DNA from: FW021-bin31 sp964478125
GTDB taxonomy: Bacteria; Bacteroidota; Bacteroidia; Chitinophagales; Chitinophagaceae
DNA: 64,000 bases
Assembly (NCBI GenBank): GCA_964478125.1
Contig: CAYZGR010000008.1
Span: 1-64,000, forward strand
Reading direction: 5' to 3'
A model generated the notes under the pieces. The model did not search any database. It was given only the letters and a program-made list of their open reading frames with translations, and was not told the DNA's origin. A program made the translations under genes and the position numbers. Within the stretch, counting starts at the first letter, position 1, and each line of letters opens with the position of its first letter. Shown here piece by piece: positions 1-9,014 of this stretch.

Positions 1-22
1 GTTTAAATGGTTATATGGTTAA

Positions 23-1276
23 TTAGGCTACCTTCAGTTGTTTCTCCACGGTAGATTGTTCCAGCTGTTGCCGGGCATAGTTCCGCGTCAGGGTAAACGT
101 TTTTTTGGTGGTAGAAGGCAGCCGGAACATGGCATCGGTCAATACGGCTTCGCAAATGGAACGCAGTCCCCTGGCACCCAGCTTGTACGCAATGGCCTTA
201 TCCACTATAAAATCAATAGCGTCTTTTTTCACCGTGAGCCTGATTCCTTCCGCCTCGAACAGCTTTTTATACTGCTTGACCAGTGCATTTTTGGGCTTGG
301 TCAAAATGTCTTTCAAAGCCGCGCGGTCCAAAGGATCTAAGAAAGTGACCACGGGAAGTCTCCCCAGCAATTCGGGTATTAATCCAAAATGCCGCAGATC
401 CTGTGCATTTACGTACTGCAAGATATGCTTCCCGGTTTCTGCCTCCAGGTCTTTACTGGCAGAGAACCCAATGGTATGGGTTTGTATACGGCGGGAGATC
501 ACCTTGTCAATACCATCGAAAGCGCCTCCGCAGATAAACAGGATGTTGCGCGTATCCAGTTTGATCATTTTCTGGTCCGGATGCTTACGGCCGCCCTGTG
601 GGGGCACCAAAACGTCTGTTCCTTCCAACAATTTCAGCAGCCCCTGCTGAACACCCTCTCCGCTTACGTCCCGGGTAATAGACGGATTGTCCTGCTTACG
701 GGCTATTTTATCAATTTCATCTATATACACGATACCCCTCTCCGCAGCCTGCACATCATAGTCGCATACCTGCAATAGCCGGGTGAGAATGCTTTCGACA
801 TCCTCTCCCACATATCCTGATTCGGTAAACACCGTAGCATCCACAATAGCAAAAGGTACCTGGAGCATCCGCGCTATGCTTCTGGCTAATAAAGTTTTTC
901 CGGTACCGGTCTCTCCCACCATTACGATGTTGGACTTTTCTATCTCCACTTCATCATCCAGTTCCTGTTTTAGTCTTTTATAATGGTTGTAAACAGCCAC
1001 GGCCATTACCTTTTTGGCATCATTCTGTCCGATCACATATTCGTCCAAAAATTTTTTTATTTCTACAGGCTTGGCAATATCCGGATTAAATGGGAATGCC
1101 GCGTTTTTATTTTTATTTCTACTTTTTGCATAGCTTGGAAGCTGATCCTCCAACATGGCTGCGGCATGCTCAACGCAGGAATCGCAAATATGCCCTTCCG
1201 GTCCGGCTATCATCATTTGCACTTCACTTTCTCCTCTTTGACAGAAGGAACAGTGTACTTCTTTGTAATTACTCAT
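23..1276 (-). CDS. clpX: ATP-dependent Clp protease ATPase subunit ClpX
   Basis: AAA+ unfoldase that recognises and unfolds substrates and feeds them into ClpP in the cytoplasm. The 417-residue product starts with a ClpX zinc-binding domain (Cys9, Cys12, Cys31, Cys34). It then has Walker A GETGTGKT at about 121-128, the pore loop GYVGED near 154, Walker B with IDEID near 184, and the IGF loop that docks on ClpP. I chose the ATG at 1276; an in-frame TTG at 1294 would add six residues before the conserved zinc finger. It is the last gene of tig-clpP-clpP-clpX, 47 bases after clpP. Length and motifs are typical of the family, and the assignment is secure. Confidence 0.97.
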   Translation of the reverse strand: MSNYKEVHCSFCQRGESEVQMMIAGPEGHICDSCVEHAAAMLEDQLPSYAKSRNKNKNAAFPFNPDIAKPVEIKKFLDEYVIGQNDAKKVMAVAVYNHYKRLKQELDDEVEIEKSNIVMVGETGTGKTLLARSIARMLQVPFAIVDATVFTESGYVGEDVESILTRLLQVCDYDVQAAERGIVYIDEIDKIARKQDNPSITRDVSGEGVQQGLLKLLEGTDVLVPPQGGRKHPDQKMIKLDTRNILFICGGAFDGIDKVISRRIQTHTIGFSASKDLEAETGKHILQYVNAQDLRHFGLIPELLGRLPVVTFLDPLDRAALKDILTKPKNALVKQYKKLFEAEGIRLTVKKDAIDFIVDKAIAYKLGARGLRSICEAVLTDAMFRLPSTTKKTFTLTRNYARQQLEQSTVEKQLKVA

Positions 1277-1323
1277 TGATCTGTTTTTTGACAAAAATCA
1301 TTAAAACAGGACAGGTCAAGCGC

Positions 1324-1956
1324 CTAACGGGCCGTAGTGAGCTTTTCCAAAACCTCATCTACAATGCCATATTTAATGGCGCCTTTGGCATCCATCCAAT
1401 AATCCCGGTCAAAATCCTTCATTATTTTTTCAAAGGATTGTCCACAATTATCTGCCAGTATACGGGCGCCCAATTCTTTGGTTTTCTGAATTTGTTCCGC
1501 CTGTATTTCTAAATCGGCCGATACGCCCCTGAACATTCCCCCGATAGAGGGCTGGTGGATCATCACCTCTCCATTAGGGAAAATTTTTCTTTTCCCCTTT
1601 TCCCCGCCGGAAAGCAGGATACTGCCCATAGAGGCAGCCATACCCATGCATATAGTGGCTACCGGCGATCCGATCATCTGCATCGTATCATAAATGACCA
1701 TACCGGAAGTGACCATACCCCCCGGGCTGTTGATATAAAAAGAAATTTCTTTTCCCGGTTCAATAGTATCCAGATACAGAAGGCGGTTGACAATGTCCTT
1801 TGCCGAATCATCATCTACCGGTCCCCAAAGAAATATTTTCCGCTGCTCCAGAAATTTTTTATCAAACTGGCGAGCGCTAAAGAGTTTCTCCAAATCTTTG
1901 GGGTCTTTGGGCTCTTCCTCTTCCTTGAGCCTGATGTTATTTTTATATAAATTCAT
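1324..1956 (-). CDS. clpP: ATP-dependent Clp protease proteolytic subunit (ClpP paralogue 2)
   Basis: Serine peptidase subunit of the ClpXP barrel, 210 residues. The catalytic Ser lies in GMAASMGS, the His in MIHQPS and the Asp in the DRDYWM segment, so the triad is intact. The N-terminus is unusual: a charged stretch rich in Glu and Lys (KEEEEPKDPKD) replaces the usual propeptide and axial loop. The segment after the active His (GGMFRGVSADLE) also differs from the neighbour's. It lies 25 bases after the other clpP and 47 before clpX, so the two are probably cotranscribed. The sequence is divergent from its neighbour, so it is not a recent duplicate. A mixed ClpP1P2 complex is possible but is inference. 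Confidence 0.94.
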   Translation of the reverse strand: MNLYKNNIRLKEEEEPKDPKDLEKLFSARQFDKKFLEQRKIFLWGPVDDDSAKDIVNRLLYLDTIEPGKEISFYINSPGGMVTSGMVIYDTMQMIGSPVATICMGMAASMGSILLSGGEKGKRKIFPNGEVMIHQPSIGGMFRGVSADLEIQAEQIQKTKELGARILADNCGQSFEKIMKDFDRDYWMDAKGAIKYGIVDEVLEKLTTAR

Positions 1957-1981
1957 ACCTTTTTGATTTTAAGATATGGAG

Positions 1982-2686
1982 CTATTTGCCCTTATTATCT
2001 TCTTTATCGTTTTGTTTTCCCGAATCAGGTTTCAGTACTTCGTCTATCAGGCCATAGTCCCTGGCTTCCTCTGCCAGCATCCAAAAGTCCCTGTCAGAAT
2101 CCTCGAAAATTTTCTCATAGGTCTGTCCGGAATGATGGGCAATAATTTCATAAAGCTCTTTCTTAACCCTCTTTATTTCCCTCGCTGTAATTTCAATATC
2201 AGAGGCCTGCCCGCCAATGGCGCCCGAGGGCTGATGCATCATGATACGGGCATGCTTCAGGGCCGTACGCTTTCCTTTCACGCCGGCACACATTAAAATG
2301 GTAGCCATAGAAGCCGCGATACCCGTACATATTGTCGCTACATCCGGACCAATAACCTGCATGGTATCATATACGCCCAAACCGGCATATACAGCCCCGC
2401 CCGGACTATTGATATACATTTGGATATCCCTGCCCCGGTCCGTTGATTCCATAAATAACAGCTGGGCCGTAACAATATTGGCCACGTAGTCATTTATAGG
2501 CTCCCCGAGAAATATAATGCGATCCATCATCAGCCGTGAAAATACATCCATGGAAGCCACATTCATGGGCCGCTCTTCGATAATATAAGGCGTTAGCGCC
2601 TCCACGGAATGCCGGGTATACTGGTCAAATGCAAGACCGTTGATTCCGCGGTGCTTCGTGGCATATTTTCTAAACTCCTGATCCAT
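1982..2686 (-). CDS. clpP: ATP-dependent Clp protease proteolytic subunit (ClpP paralogue 1)
   Basis: Second ClpP peptidase, about 234 residues. The triad is intact: Ser in GIAASMATI, His in MMHQPSG, Asp in the DRDFWM segment. The canonical QASDIEI handle motif follows the His. The N-terminus has a family-like leader before the conserved IIFLGEPIND core. Translation probably starts at the ATG at 2686 (MDQEFRKY) or two codons earlier at 2692. Either start lies inside the end of tig (stop at 2670-2672), so the genes overlap by about 17-23 bases. This suggests translational coupling. A longer reading frame runs back to 2758 but lies wholly within tig. It resembles the common Bacteroidota ClpP more than the downstream copy does. 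Confidence 0.93.
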   Translation of the reverse strand: MDQEFRKYATKHRGINGLAFDQYTRHSVEALTPYIIEERPMNVASMDVFSRLMMDRIIFLGEPINDYVANIVTAQLLFMESTDRGRDIQMYINSPGGAVYAGLGVYDTMQVIGPDVATICTGIAASMATILMCAGVKGKRTALKHARIMMHQPSGAIGGQASDIEITAREIKRVKKELYEIIAHHSGQTYEKIFEDSDRDFWMLAEEARDYGLIDEVLKPDSGKQNDKEDNKGK

Positions 2687-4070
2687 GTTCATGATGTTCG
2701 TGATTGTGTTCTTGTTGTAATTTCGTAAATTCTTCGGTATTGACCTCTTTCTCTTCAATATCGGCTTTTTCTATTAACCAATCAAACAGTTTATCGGTCA
2801 ATATGGTTCGGTAGGCCTCGTCTACCCGCCCCTCTTCCTGCATCAGGCGGTTGGTAAGCTCGCTCACCATACCTTCGTTTTCTTCATTCACCTCGGACAA
2901 CTGAAAATAGCCGAGTATTTGTCTTTGGAGATGCGCTTTAACTTCGTCGGGAGTGACCTCCAGATTCGCTTTGTTGATGATCTCGGAAGTGATAAGCCCC
3001 CATCTGGTTTGTTTTTCAAATTCGGGATATTGTTTCTCTACTTCCTCATCAGTCTTCGGTTTCTCGCCTTCGGTCTTTAACTGCTTTTTGAGAAAATCAA
3101 CCGGTAATTCAATTTCCATTTCATTCACCAGCTTGTCAAAGATCTCATGTTCCAGCAGATGCTTGGCCTGATGATCATACTGTGCCTGGTATTGTTCTGC
3201 AATTTTTTTCCGGAAATCTTCTTCCGTGGTAATATCATTGCCGGGAAACACTTCCTGGAAAAAATCTTCTTTTAATTCACGGGGAATGGTTTTTTCAATC
3301 TTAAGGAGGGTCACCCGATAATAGTCTTCCGGCGCTTTTTCCTTATCCAGTTTCCAGTCATTGATAACCCAATCCAATTCTTTCGCTTCAAAAGCATCTT
3401 TTAATTGAATAACAAGGGTATCTTCCTTTTTCTTCCCTTTTAACTGTTCGCGCATGGCGGCAGAAAAATAGCTGAACCGGTATTTATCCTCATGCGTTTC
3501 CGCTTCTTCGGATACATCTCCCTTTTCATCGGAAGCCTGAAAGGTAACGGTCAGTATATCATCTTCCTGATCTCTTACCTCTTCCAGATCTTCAAAAGTA
3601 GCCGCACGTAATTGAAGTTGTTTCACTTCCTCATCAATATCTTTTTCCTCAGGTTTCACCTTATATCGAACAAAATGGAGCTTTTGCTCTATGTCGTCCA
3701 GCGCCAGTTCTGGCTTGATGCCCACTTCAAAATTGAAGGAATAATCATCAGGCCTGTTCATATCCACCCGCGGTTCATTCCCATTTTCTTGTAAAATAGG
3801 CTGGCCAAAAAGCTCCAGTTTTTCCGTTTTCAGGTAATCATTCAATCCGCTTTCTACGGATTTAAGCACTTCCTGGGGGAAAAGGCTTTTGCCATACATC
3901 TTCTTTATGAGAGAAGCCGGAACTTTCCCTTTACGGAAGCCCGGGAGAGTCGCATCTTTACTGTATTGTTTCAACATCTTTTGAAAACCCGGGTTATAAT
4001 CCTCTTCCTTCACGGTCACCGTAATCCGGTCATTCAATACGCCAATGTTTTCTCGGTTGATCGTTGCCAT
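2670..4070 (-). CDS. tig: Trigger factor (ribosome-associated chaperone, peptidyl-prolyl isomerase fold)
   Basis: Binds ribosomes near the exit tunnel and shields nascent chains. The 466-residue product begins MATINRENIG. It carries the ribosome-binding N-domain with the GFRKGKVP signature (about residues 45-52), a divergent middle domain and a long helical C-domain. I chose the ATG at 4070; an in-frame GTG at 4142 would prepend a hydrophobic stretch with no place in this cytosolic family. The extreme C-terminus is His/Glu-rich (HNHEHHEHGSGV), and its codons overlap the downstream clpP start. First gene of tig-clpP-clpP-clpX. The FKBP-like middle domain is weakly conserved, as is common in Bacteroidota. 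Confidence 0.94.
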   Translation of the reverse strand: MATINRENIGVLNDRITVTVKEEDYNPGFQKMLKQYSKDATLPGFRKGKVPASLIKKMYGKSLFPQEVLKSVESGLNDYLKTEKLELFGQPILQENGNEPRVDMNRPDDYSFNFEVGIKPELALDDIEQKLHFVRYKVKPEEKDIDEEVKQLQLRAATFEDLEEVRDQEDDILTVTFQASDEKGDVSEEAETHEDKYRFSYFSAAMREQLKGKKKEDTLVIQLKDAFEAKELDWVINDWKLDKEKAPEDYYRVTLLKIEKTIPRELKEDFFQEVFPGNDITTEEDFRKKIAEQYQAQYDHQAKHLLEHEIFDKLVNEMEIELPVDFLKKQLKTEGEKPKTDEEVEKQYPEFEKQTRWGLITSEIINKANLEVTPDEVKAHLQRQILGYFQLSEVNEENEGMVSELTNRLMQEEGRVDEAYRTILTDKLFDWLIEKADIEEKEVNTEEFTKLQQEHNHEHHEHGSGV

Positions 4071-4187
4071 AAATAAAAAATAAATGATTAAGATTAAACA
4101 GACAATAATAGTTCCACTTAAAAAAAGCTGCCACGAAGTCACAAATTCATGACACGCTAACAGGATAGGTAACAGACTTTAGGGTTG

Positions 4188-4269
4188 TGCGGGTGAAGGG
4201 ACTCGAACCCCCAAGCCTCGCGGCACCAGATCCTAAGTCTGGCGTGTCTACCAATTTCACCACACCCGC
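4188..4269 (-). tRNA. tRNA-Leu (anticodon UAG)
   Basis: The reverse strand folds as an 82-base class II tRNA. Acceptor arms GCGGGTG/CACCCGC pair fully with discriminator A. The anticodon stem CCAGA/TCTGG encloses loop CTTAGGA with anticodon TAG (plus-strand 4233-4235). A variable arm follows, then the T-loop GGTTCGAGTCC. CCA is not encoded. UAG reads CUA and, by wobble, other CUN codons. It has its own promoter just upstream and lies on the same strand as the tig operon. Confidence 0.97.
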
Positions 4270-4280
4270 AAAAAGGAGGG

Positions 4281-4310
4281 CAAAGGTAGAACTTTTTAAT
4301 AGAAATGCAA
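4281..4310 (-). promoter_or_regulatory. Promoter of tRNA-Leu
   Basis: On the minus strand a -7 box TACCTTTG (4281-4288) lies 19 bases downstream of a TTG (4308-4310). This matches the Bacteroidota primary-sigma consensus TTG-N19-TAnnTTTG. The tRNA begins 11 bases after the box, as expected for a stable RNA gene. Confidence 0.7.
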
Positions 4311-4401
4311 CTTTTACAACCCTATAAAACAGGCTCGAAAAGAAAGATCGTGTAAGGCTTAAAGCACAAAATAGCCAACAGGCGCCATAAGGGTTTTTTA
4401 C

Positions 4402-4409
4402 TATTTTTG
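4402..4409 (+). promoter_or_regulatory. Candidate -7 box upstream of the bestrophin-like gene
   Basis: TATTTTTG matches the Bacteroidota TAnnTTTG element, but no TTG lies at the expected distance upstream. If used, it gives an untranslated leader of roughly 125 bases before the ATG at 4541. No other structure is evident in that leader. Confidence 0.4.
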
Positions 4410-4540
4410 CATGTAAATAAAGCGACCCGGGAACAACCTATTGTAGATTATAAAAAAAGGACGGCCGGGCCATGGATATGCTTCATATAGATTGCTCAAC
4501 CGCTATGCGCTCCCTCCCTGGCGATATTAAATTAAAATAA

Positions 4541-5557
4541 ATGAACATTACCAGCCATTACAAGCTCAGCCATTTTCTACCCTGGACCCGAAAGAAGATC
4601 TACTTTATGTTTATAATAAGCGTAGTTCCCACCATGCTTTATTATTTCCTCGATTGGCAATGGCTTGCGATACCCTGGGTCCCGGTAGCCTTATTGGGGA
4701 CGGCTACCGCTTTCATTTCCGGTTTTAGAAACACGGAAAATTATAATCGCACCCTGGAAGCCCGAAAAGTATATGAGGCCGTGAGCAGCAGCAGCCGTGC
4801 TTTTGGCATGATGGTGATGGATTTCATCAGAACCAATAATAAAAAGGAAGAAGCAGCCCTTCAAAAAGAACTGATATACCGGCATCTTGCGTGGCTTACA
4901 ACCCTGCGTTTTCAATTGCGGGAAATAAAACCCTGGGAAAATGTAATAACCAGATCTTATAACAGGGAATATTTGAAATATTATAAAGTCCCGGAATGGG
5001 AAAACAACCTGGAAGAGGAACTGAAAGCCTTCCTTTCAGAAGAAGAAAAAATATATATTTTATCCACCAAAAACAAAGCCGCACAGGTGCTGGCCCGGCA
5101 ATCCCGGCAGTTAAGAAAACTAAATGAGCAGGGGATCGTTTCTGATGACAATTATATAGAACTGGAAAACCAAATCAGGGATCTGATAAACTATCAGGGG
5201 TGTTGTGAGCGGATCAAAAATTTTCCTTACCCCAGGCAGTTTACCAGCATCAACCTGTACTTTACTAACCTGCTTTGCTTTTTTATCCCCTGGGGATTTA
5301 TTGGCGCCTTCTCGCAATTAATGGATACCTACGGCACTTATATCATTTGGCTGACCATACCCGTAAGTATGCTTATCGGCTGGGTATTTTTGGTATTGGA
5401 ACAAGTCGGAGAAAGTGCGGAGAATCCTTTTGAAGGGAGCGCCAACGACGTACCCATCACACAAATAAGCCGGAAGATTGAAATTGATTTAAGAGAAAGG
5501 TTAGGTGAAGAAGATCTGCCGCCCGAAATACAGCCTGAAAATAATATTATCCTGTAA
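4541..5557 (+). CDS. Bestrophin-family (UPF0187) ion channel-like membrane protein
   Basis: 338-residue membrane protein of the bacterial bestrophin family, which forms pentameric anion or cation channels in the inner membrane. Visible are two N-terminal membrane segments (about 20-37 and 44-62) with the family region FISGFRNTENYNRTLEAR. A long charged cytosolic helical region follows, then two more membrane segments (about 240-258 and 266-285). The C-terminus has the family-typical segment with ENPFEGSANDVP. Length fits the family (about 300 residues). The alcohol dehydrogenase starts 22 bases downstream, so the two may be cotranscribed. The transported ion cannot be told from sequence. Confidence 0.88.
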   Translation: MNITSHYKLSHFLPWTRKKIYFMFIISVVPTMLYYFLDWQWLAIPWVPVALLGTATAFISGFRNTENYNRTLEARKVYEAVSSSSRAFGMMVMDFIRTNNKKEEAALQKELIYRHLAWLTTLRFQLREIKPWENVITRSYNREYLKYYKVPEWENNLEEELKAFLSEEEKIYILSTKNKAAQVLARQSRQLRKLNEQGIVSDDNYIELENQIRDLINYQGCCERIKNFPYPRQFTSINLYFTNLLCFFIPWGFIGAFSQLMDTYGTYIIWLTIPVSMLIGWVFLVLEQVGESAENPFEGSANDVPITQISRKIEIDLRERLGEEDLPPEIQPENNIIL

Positions 5558-5579
5558 AAGCTATAAAAAAACAGACCGC

Positions 5580-6566
5580 ATGCATGCAATGATACTTGAA
5601 AGAGCCGGGGCGCCTTTGAAATTTAAACAAATACCGAAACCCGAGCCTGCCACCGGACAGGTGCTGGTTAAGATAAAAGCCTGCGGCGTATGCCGGACCG
5701 ATCTGCATATTATAGACGGAGAACTGCCATCGCCCAAACTACCCCTCATTCCCGGTCATGAGATCATTGGAGAGATCGTTAAAACGGGCTCGGGAGTTCA
5801 TCATTTAAAGGCTGGAGAAGCCGTGGGTATTCCCTGGTTGGGTTATACTTGCGGAAAATGCAGATATTGCCTTCGGCATCAGGAAAACCTGTGTGAACGG
5901 GCAAAATTTACTGGTTATACATTGGATGGCGGATATGCAGCATATGCCGTTGCGTATGAAAAATATTGCTTTCCGCTTCCGGAGCACCTTAATGATCCCG
6001 GTAAAGCGCCGTTACTTTGTGCGGGACTGATCGGCTTTCGTTCCTGGCGAATGGTGGATCCACAGGCGCAAAATATAGGATTTTACGGGTTTGGCGCAGC
6101 CGCGCATATATTGGTTCAAATAGCGGTAAAACAGGGGAAGCATATTTATGCATTCACGCGGGACGGGGATCACGAGGCACAACGGCTTGCATTAAAACTT
6201 GGTGCGCAGTGGGCCGGAAGCTCCACACAACCTTCGCCTGAAAAACTGGATGCGGCTATTCTTTTTGCACCTGTGGGCCGCTTGCTTCCCAAAGCATTAA
6301 AAGATACGGACAAAGGAGGCGCTGTGATCTGTGCAGGTATTCATATGAGTGATATTCCCTCATTCCCTTATGCTTTACTATGGGAGGAAAGAAGCATCCG
6401 ATCGGTAGCCAATCTGACCAGAAAAGATGCTGCCGGATTTTTGAAAGTAGCTTCTGAAATAAACCTGCATACTGAAACACAATTTTATCCGCTGGAGAAA
6501 GCCAATGAGGCGTTGAAGGACCTGAGGAATGGTAAAGTGGAAGGGGCTGCCGTACTGATCCCTTAA
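5580..6566 (+). CDS. Zinc-dependent alcohol dehydrogenase family protein
   Basis: Medium-chain dehydrogenase/reductase of 328 residues that would oxidise an alcohol or reduce an aldehyde with NAD(P). The catalytic zinc site is visible as CGVCRTDLH and GHE near residues 38-62. The structural zinc loop is CGKCRYCLRHQENLC near 90-104. The nucleotide-binding turn reads GFYGFGAAAH rather than the usual GxGGxG. I chose the ATG at 5580 (MHAMILERAG); an ATG nine bases later is also possible, and a longer frame back to 5505 overlaps the bestrophin gene. Substrate is unknown. It resembles the AdhA/CAD-type branch seen widely in bacteria. Confidence 0.9.
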   Translation: MHAMILERAGAPLKFKQIPKPEPATGQVLVKIKACGVCRTDLHIIDGELPSPKLPLIPGHEIIGEIVKTGSGVHHLKAGEAVGIPWLGYTCGKCRYCLRHQENLCERAKFTGYTLDGGYAAYAVAYEKYCFPLPEHLNDPGKAPLLCAGLIGFRSWRMVDPQAQNIGFYGFGAAAHILVQIAVKQGKHIYAFTRDGDHEAQRLALKLGAQWAGSSTQPSPEKLDAAILFAPVGRLLPKALKDTDKGGAVICAGIHMSDIPSFPYALLWEERSIRSVANLTRKDAAGFLKVASEINLHTETQFYPLEKANEALKDLRNGKVEGAAVLIP

Positions 6567-6688
6567 TTATCCGGGCAGGAGCGGCGACGCGATCTTTTTT
6601 AAAAGCGAACATCACTCCGGTCTTTTACAAGGCCTAAAACCAAATACCGATTTTATTGTAAATTAGTAGTCTGTTGAACAAAAGAAGA

Positions 6689-8938
6689 ATGCCAGATACC
6701 GTTAAACATAAATTTTATCCGGATGAAGAGGCGGAAAAAAGAGAGATCATCCGACAGTACCGGGCACTGATGCGGGCACTGAAGCCCAAATTGAAAAAAG
6801 GAGACCGTGCACAGGTACGTCATGCCTTTGAGGTAGCTGCAGAAGCCCATCTTGACATGAGGCGAAAGTCCGGCGAACCTTATATTCTGCATCCGTTGGC
6901 AGTGGCCCAGATCACGGTCCAGGAAATCGGGCTGGGGGTTACCTCTGCTATTTGTGCACTGCTACACGACACCGTTGAAGATACGGAAATAACGCTGGAA
7001 GACATCGGCCGCGATTTTGACAGGCAATGTGTTCGCATCATTGACGGGCTGACCAAGATTTCCACGGTATTGGAAGAGACCAATACCAGTACCAAACAGG
7101 CTGAAAACTTCAAAAAGATCCTGCTGACGCTGGCAGAAGACCCCCGTGTCATCCTGATAAAACTGGCCGACCGGCTGCATAACATGCGTACACTGGACAG
7201 CATGAAGCGGGAAAAGCAATTGAAAATAGCCTCCGAGACGGTCTTTATTTATGCCCCGCTCGCCCACAGGCTGGGATTGTACAATATCAAGACAGAAATG
7301 GAGGATCTGGCTTTAAAATATACGGAGCCGGAGACCTATTTTACCATAGCCCGGAAGCTCAAAGAAAGCAAACGCCAACGCAACCGCTATATTCAGGAAT
7401 TTATAAAACCGATAAAGCGACGGCTTCTTTACGAAGGCTTTGACATTCAGATATATGGAAGACCTAAATCCATTCATTCTATATGGCAAAAAATGAAAAA
7501 AAAGGGCGTGGCTTTCGAAGAAGTATATGACCTTTTTGCCATTCGGATTATTATTAATTCTCCTCCGCCCAGGGAAAAGGCAGATTGCTGGAAAGTATAT
7601 TCTATTATTACGGACTACTACAACCCCAGTCCCGAACGCCTGAGGGACTGGTTGAGCAATCCGAAATCCAATGGATATGAAGCGTTACATACCACCGTCA
7701 TGGGACCCCAGGGAAAATGGGTAGAAGTACAGATCCGAAGTACCCGCATGAACGAGATCGCCGAGATGGGTCTGGCTGCACATTGGAAATACAAAGAAGG
7801 CTCCAGCCAGGACAATAAATTTGATCAATGGTTTCAGCAGATCAGGGAAGCGCTGGACAATCCCAACATGAGTACCCTGGATTTTGTAGAAGATTTCAAG
7901 CTCAATCTCTTCTCAAAAGAAATTTACGTATATACCCCAAAGGGAGATCTAAAAGTGCTTCCCGCAGGAGCCACGGCACTGGATTTCGCCTTTGCCATAC
8001 ATACCGATATCGGCTCTACCTGCATCGGGGCAAAGGTCAACTACAGGCTGGTACCCATCAGTCATAAATTGCATACCGCGGACCAGGTGGAGATCATTAC
8101 CTCCGGTAAACAAAAGCCCTCCAAAGACTGGCTCAACATTGTAGTTACAGCCAAGGCCAAATCCAAAATCAAGGATGCGCTGAAAGGTGAAAAAAGAGCC
8201 GTTGCCAGGGAAGGTAAAGAAATGCTGGAACGAAAATTACGGCGGATGGGGGTATCCATGAGCAATAGCAACATCAATGAGATCATGCAATATTTTAAGG
8301 AGCCTTCAGAATTGGATCTTACATATGATATTGCACGAAGAGCCCTGAACCTCAAAGAGCTTTCCGATTTCATGATCAAAGGAGATCATTTGGAGGCGCC
8401 CAAACAGGAAAAAACTGCAGCGGTTCAAAAACCGGACACAGACGGGCCTGCCGGTAAAAAACCTTCTGCATCAAAAGATACAGAGTTGATCATTTTCGGA
8501 GAAGACGCCAATAACATTCAATACAAGCTGGCGCAATGCTGCAAACCCATTCCAGGAGACGATGTATTCGGGTTTGTCACCGCCAGTGAAGGTTTAAAAA
8601 TACACCGTACCAATTGTCCCAATGCAGCTCAGCTTTTATCTCATTACGGCCACCGGGTCGTAAAAACAAAATGGGCAAAGAATAAGGAAATCTCTTTTCT
8701 TACCGGCCTCCGCCTGACCGGACTGGACGATGTAGGCATTATCCATGATATTACCAACGTGGTATCCGGCGAGCTAAAAATAAATATCGCGGCGCTCACC
8801 ATTGAATCCAAAGAAGGGATCTTTGAGGGGGTCATTAAAGTATACATACATGACAAGAGCGAGCTGGATGAGCTGGCGGAGCATCTTGAGCAGATTAACG
8901 GGATCCAATCCGTAAACCGCCTGGAGCCTGATGAGTAA
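6689..8938 (+). CDS. rel: Bifunctional (p)ppGpp synthetase/hydrolase (RelA/SpoT family)
   Basis: Long-form stringent-response enzyme of 749 residues that makes and degrades (p)ppGpp. Domains in order: HD hydrolase with YILHPLAVAQ and HDTVEDTE, synthetase with GRPKSIHSI and NGYEALHTTV, TGS domain with VYTPKGDLKVLPAGATALDFA, and a C-terminal ACT domain. Before the NPKSNGYEALH motif the sequence is RLRD, where bifunctional Rel enzymes have RxKD and synthetase-only RelA has EXDD. The basic form and intact HD site suggest both activities. I prefer the ATG at 6689; a TTG at 6674 would add five residues. Located 76 bases before purA, whose product branches from the guanine/adenine nucleotide pools that (p)ppGpp controls. 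Confidence 0.95.
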   Translation: MPDTVKHKFYPDEEAEKREIIRQYRALMRALKPKLKKGDRAQVRHAFEVAAEAHLDMRRKSGEPYILHPLAVAQITVQEIGLGVTSAICALLHDTVEDTEITLEDIGRDFDRQCVRIIDGLTKISTVLEETNTSTKQAENFKKILLTLAEDPRVILIKLADRLHNMRTLDSMKREKQLKIASETVFIYAPLAHRLGLYNIKTEMEDLALKYTEPETYFTIARKLKESKRQRNRYIQEFIKPIKRRLLYEGFDIQIYGRPKSIHSIWQKMKKKGVAFEEVYDLFAIRIIINSPPPREKADCWKVYSIITDYYNPSPERLRDWLSNPKSNGYEALHTTVMGPQGKWVEVQIRSTRMNEIAEMGLAAHWKYKEGSSQDNKFDQWFQQIREALDNPNMSTLDFVEDFKLNLFSKEIYVYTPKGDLKVLPAGATALDFAFAIHTDIGSTCIGAKVNYRLVPISHKLHTADQVEIITSGKQKPSKDWLNIVVTAKAKSKIKDALKGEKRAVAREGKEMLERKLRRMGVSMSNSNINEIMQYFKEPSELDLTYDIARRALNLKELSDFMIKGDHLEAPKQEKTAAVQKPDTDGPAGKKPSASKDTELIIFGEDANNIQYKLAQCCKPIPGDDVFGFVTASEGLKIHRTNCPNAAQLLSHYGHRVVKTKWAKNKEISFLTGLRLTGLDDVGIIHDITNVVSGELKINIAALTIESKEGIFEGVIKVYIHDKSELDELAEHLEQINGIQSVNRLEPDE

Positions 8939-8974
8939 AGCCTATTTCTTTTTTTATTTGAAACAGATATAGTC

Positions 8975-8982
8975 TATTTTTG
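8975..8982 (+). promoter_or_regulatory. Candidate -7 box of purA
   Basis: TATTTTTG matches TAnnTTTG and lies 32 bases before the purA ATG. The nearest TTTG (8957-8960) is only 14 bases upstream, so the -33 element is poor. Confidence 0.45.
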
Positions 8983-9014
8983 TGACCTATTGTCAACAAC
9001 TAATTTAATAATTC

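Noticed and set aside
105..650. A 181-residue plus-strand reading frame
   Set aside because: It lies wholly within clpX on the other strand and has no recognisable motif, so it is a shadow frame.
4071..4142. A hydrophobic N-terminal extension of trigger factor from a GTG at 4142
   Set aside because: The conserved MATINREN start at 4070 is the family N-terminus, and a membrane segment has no place in trigger factor.
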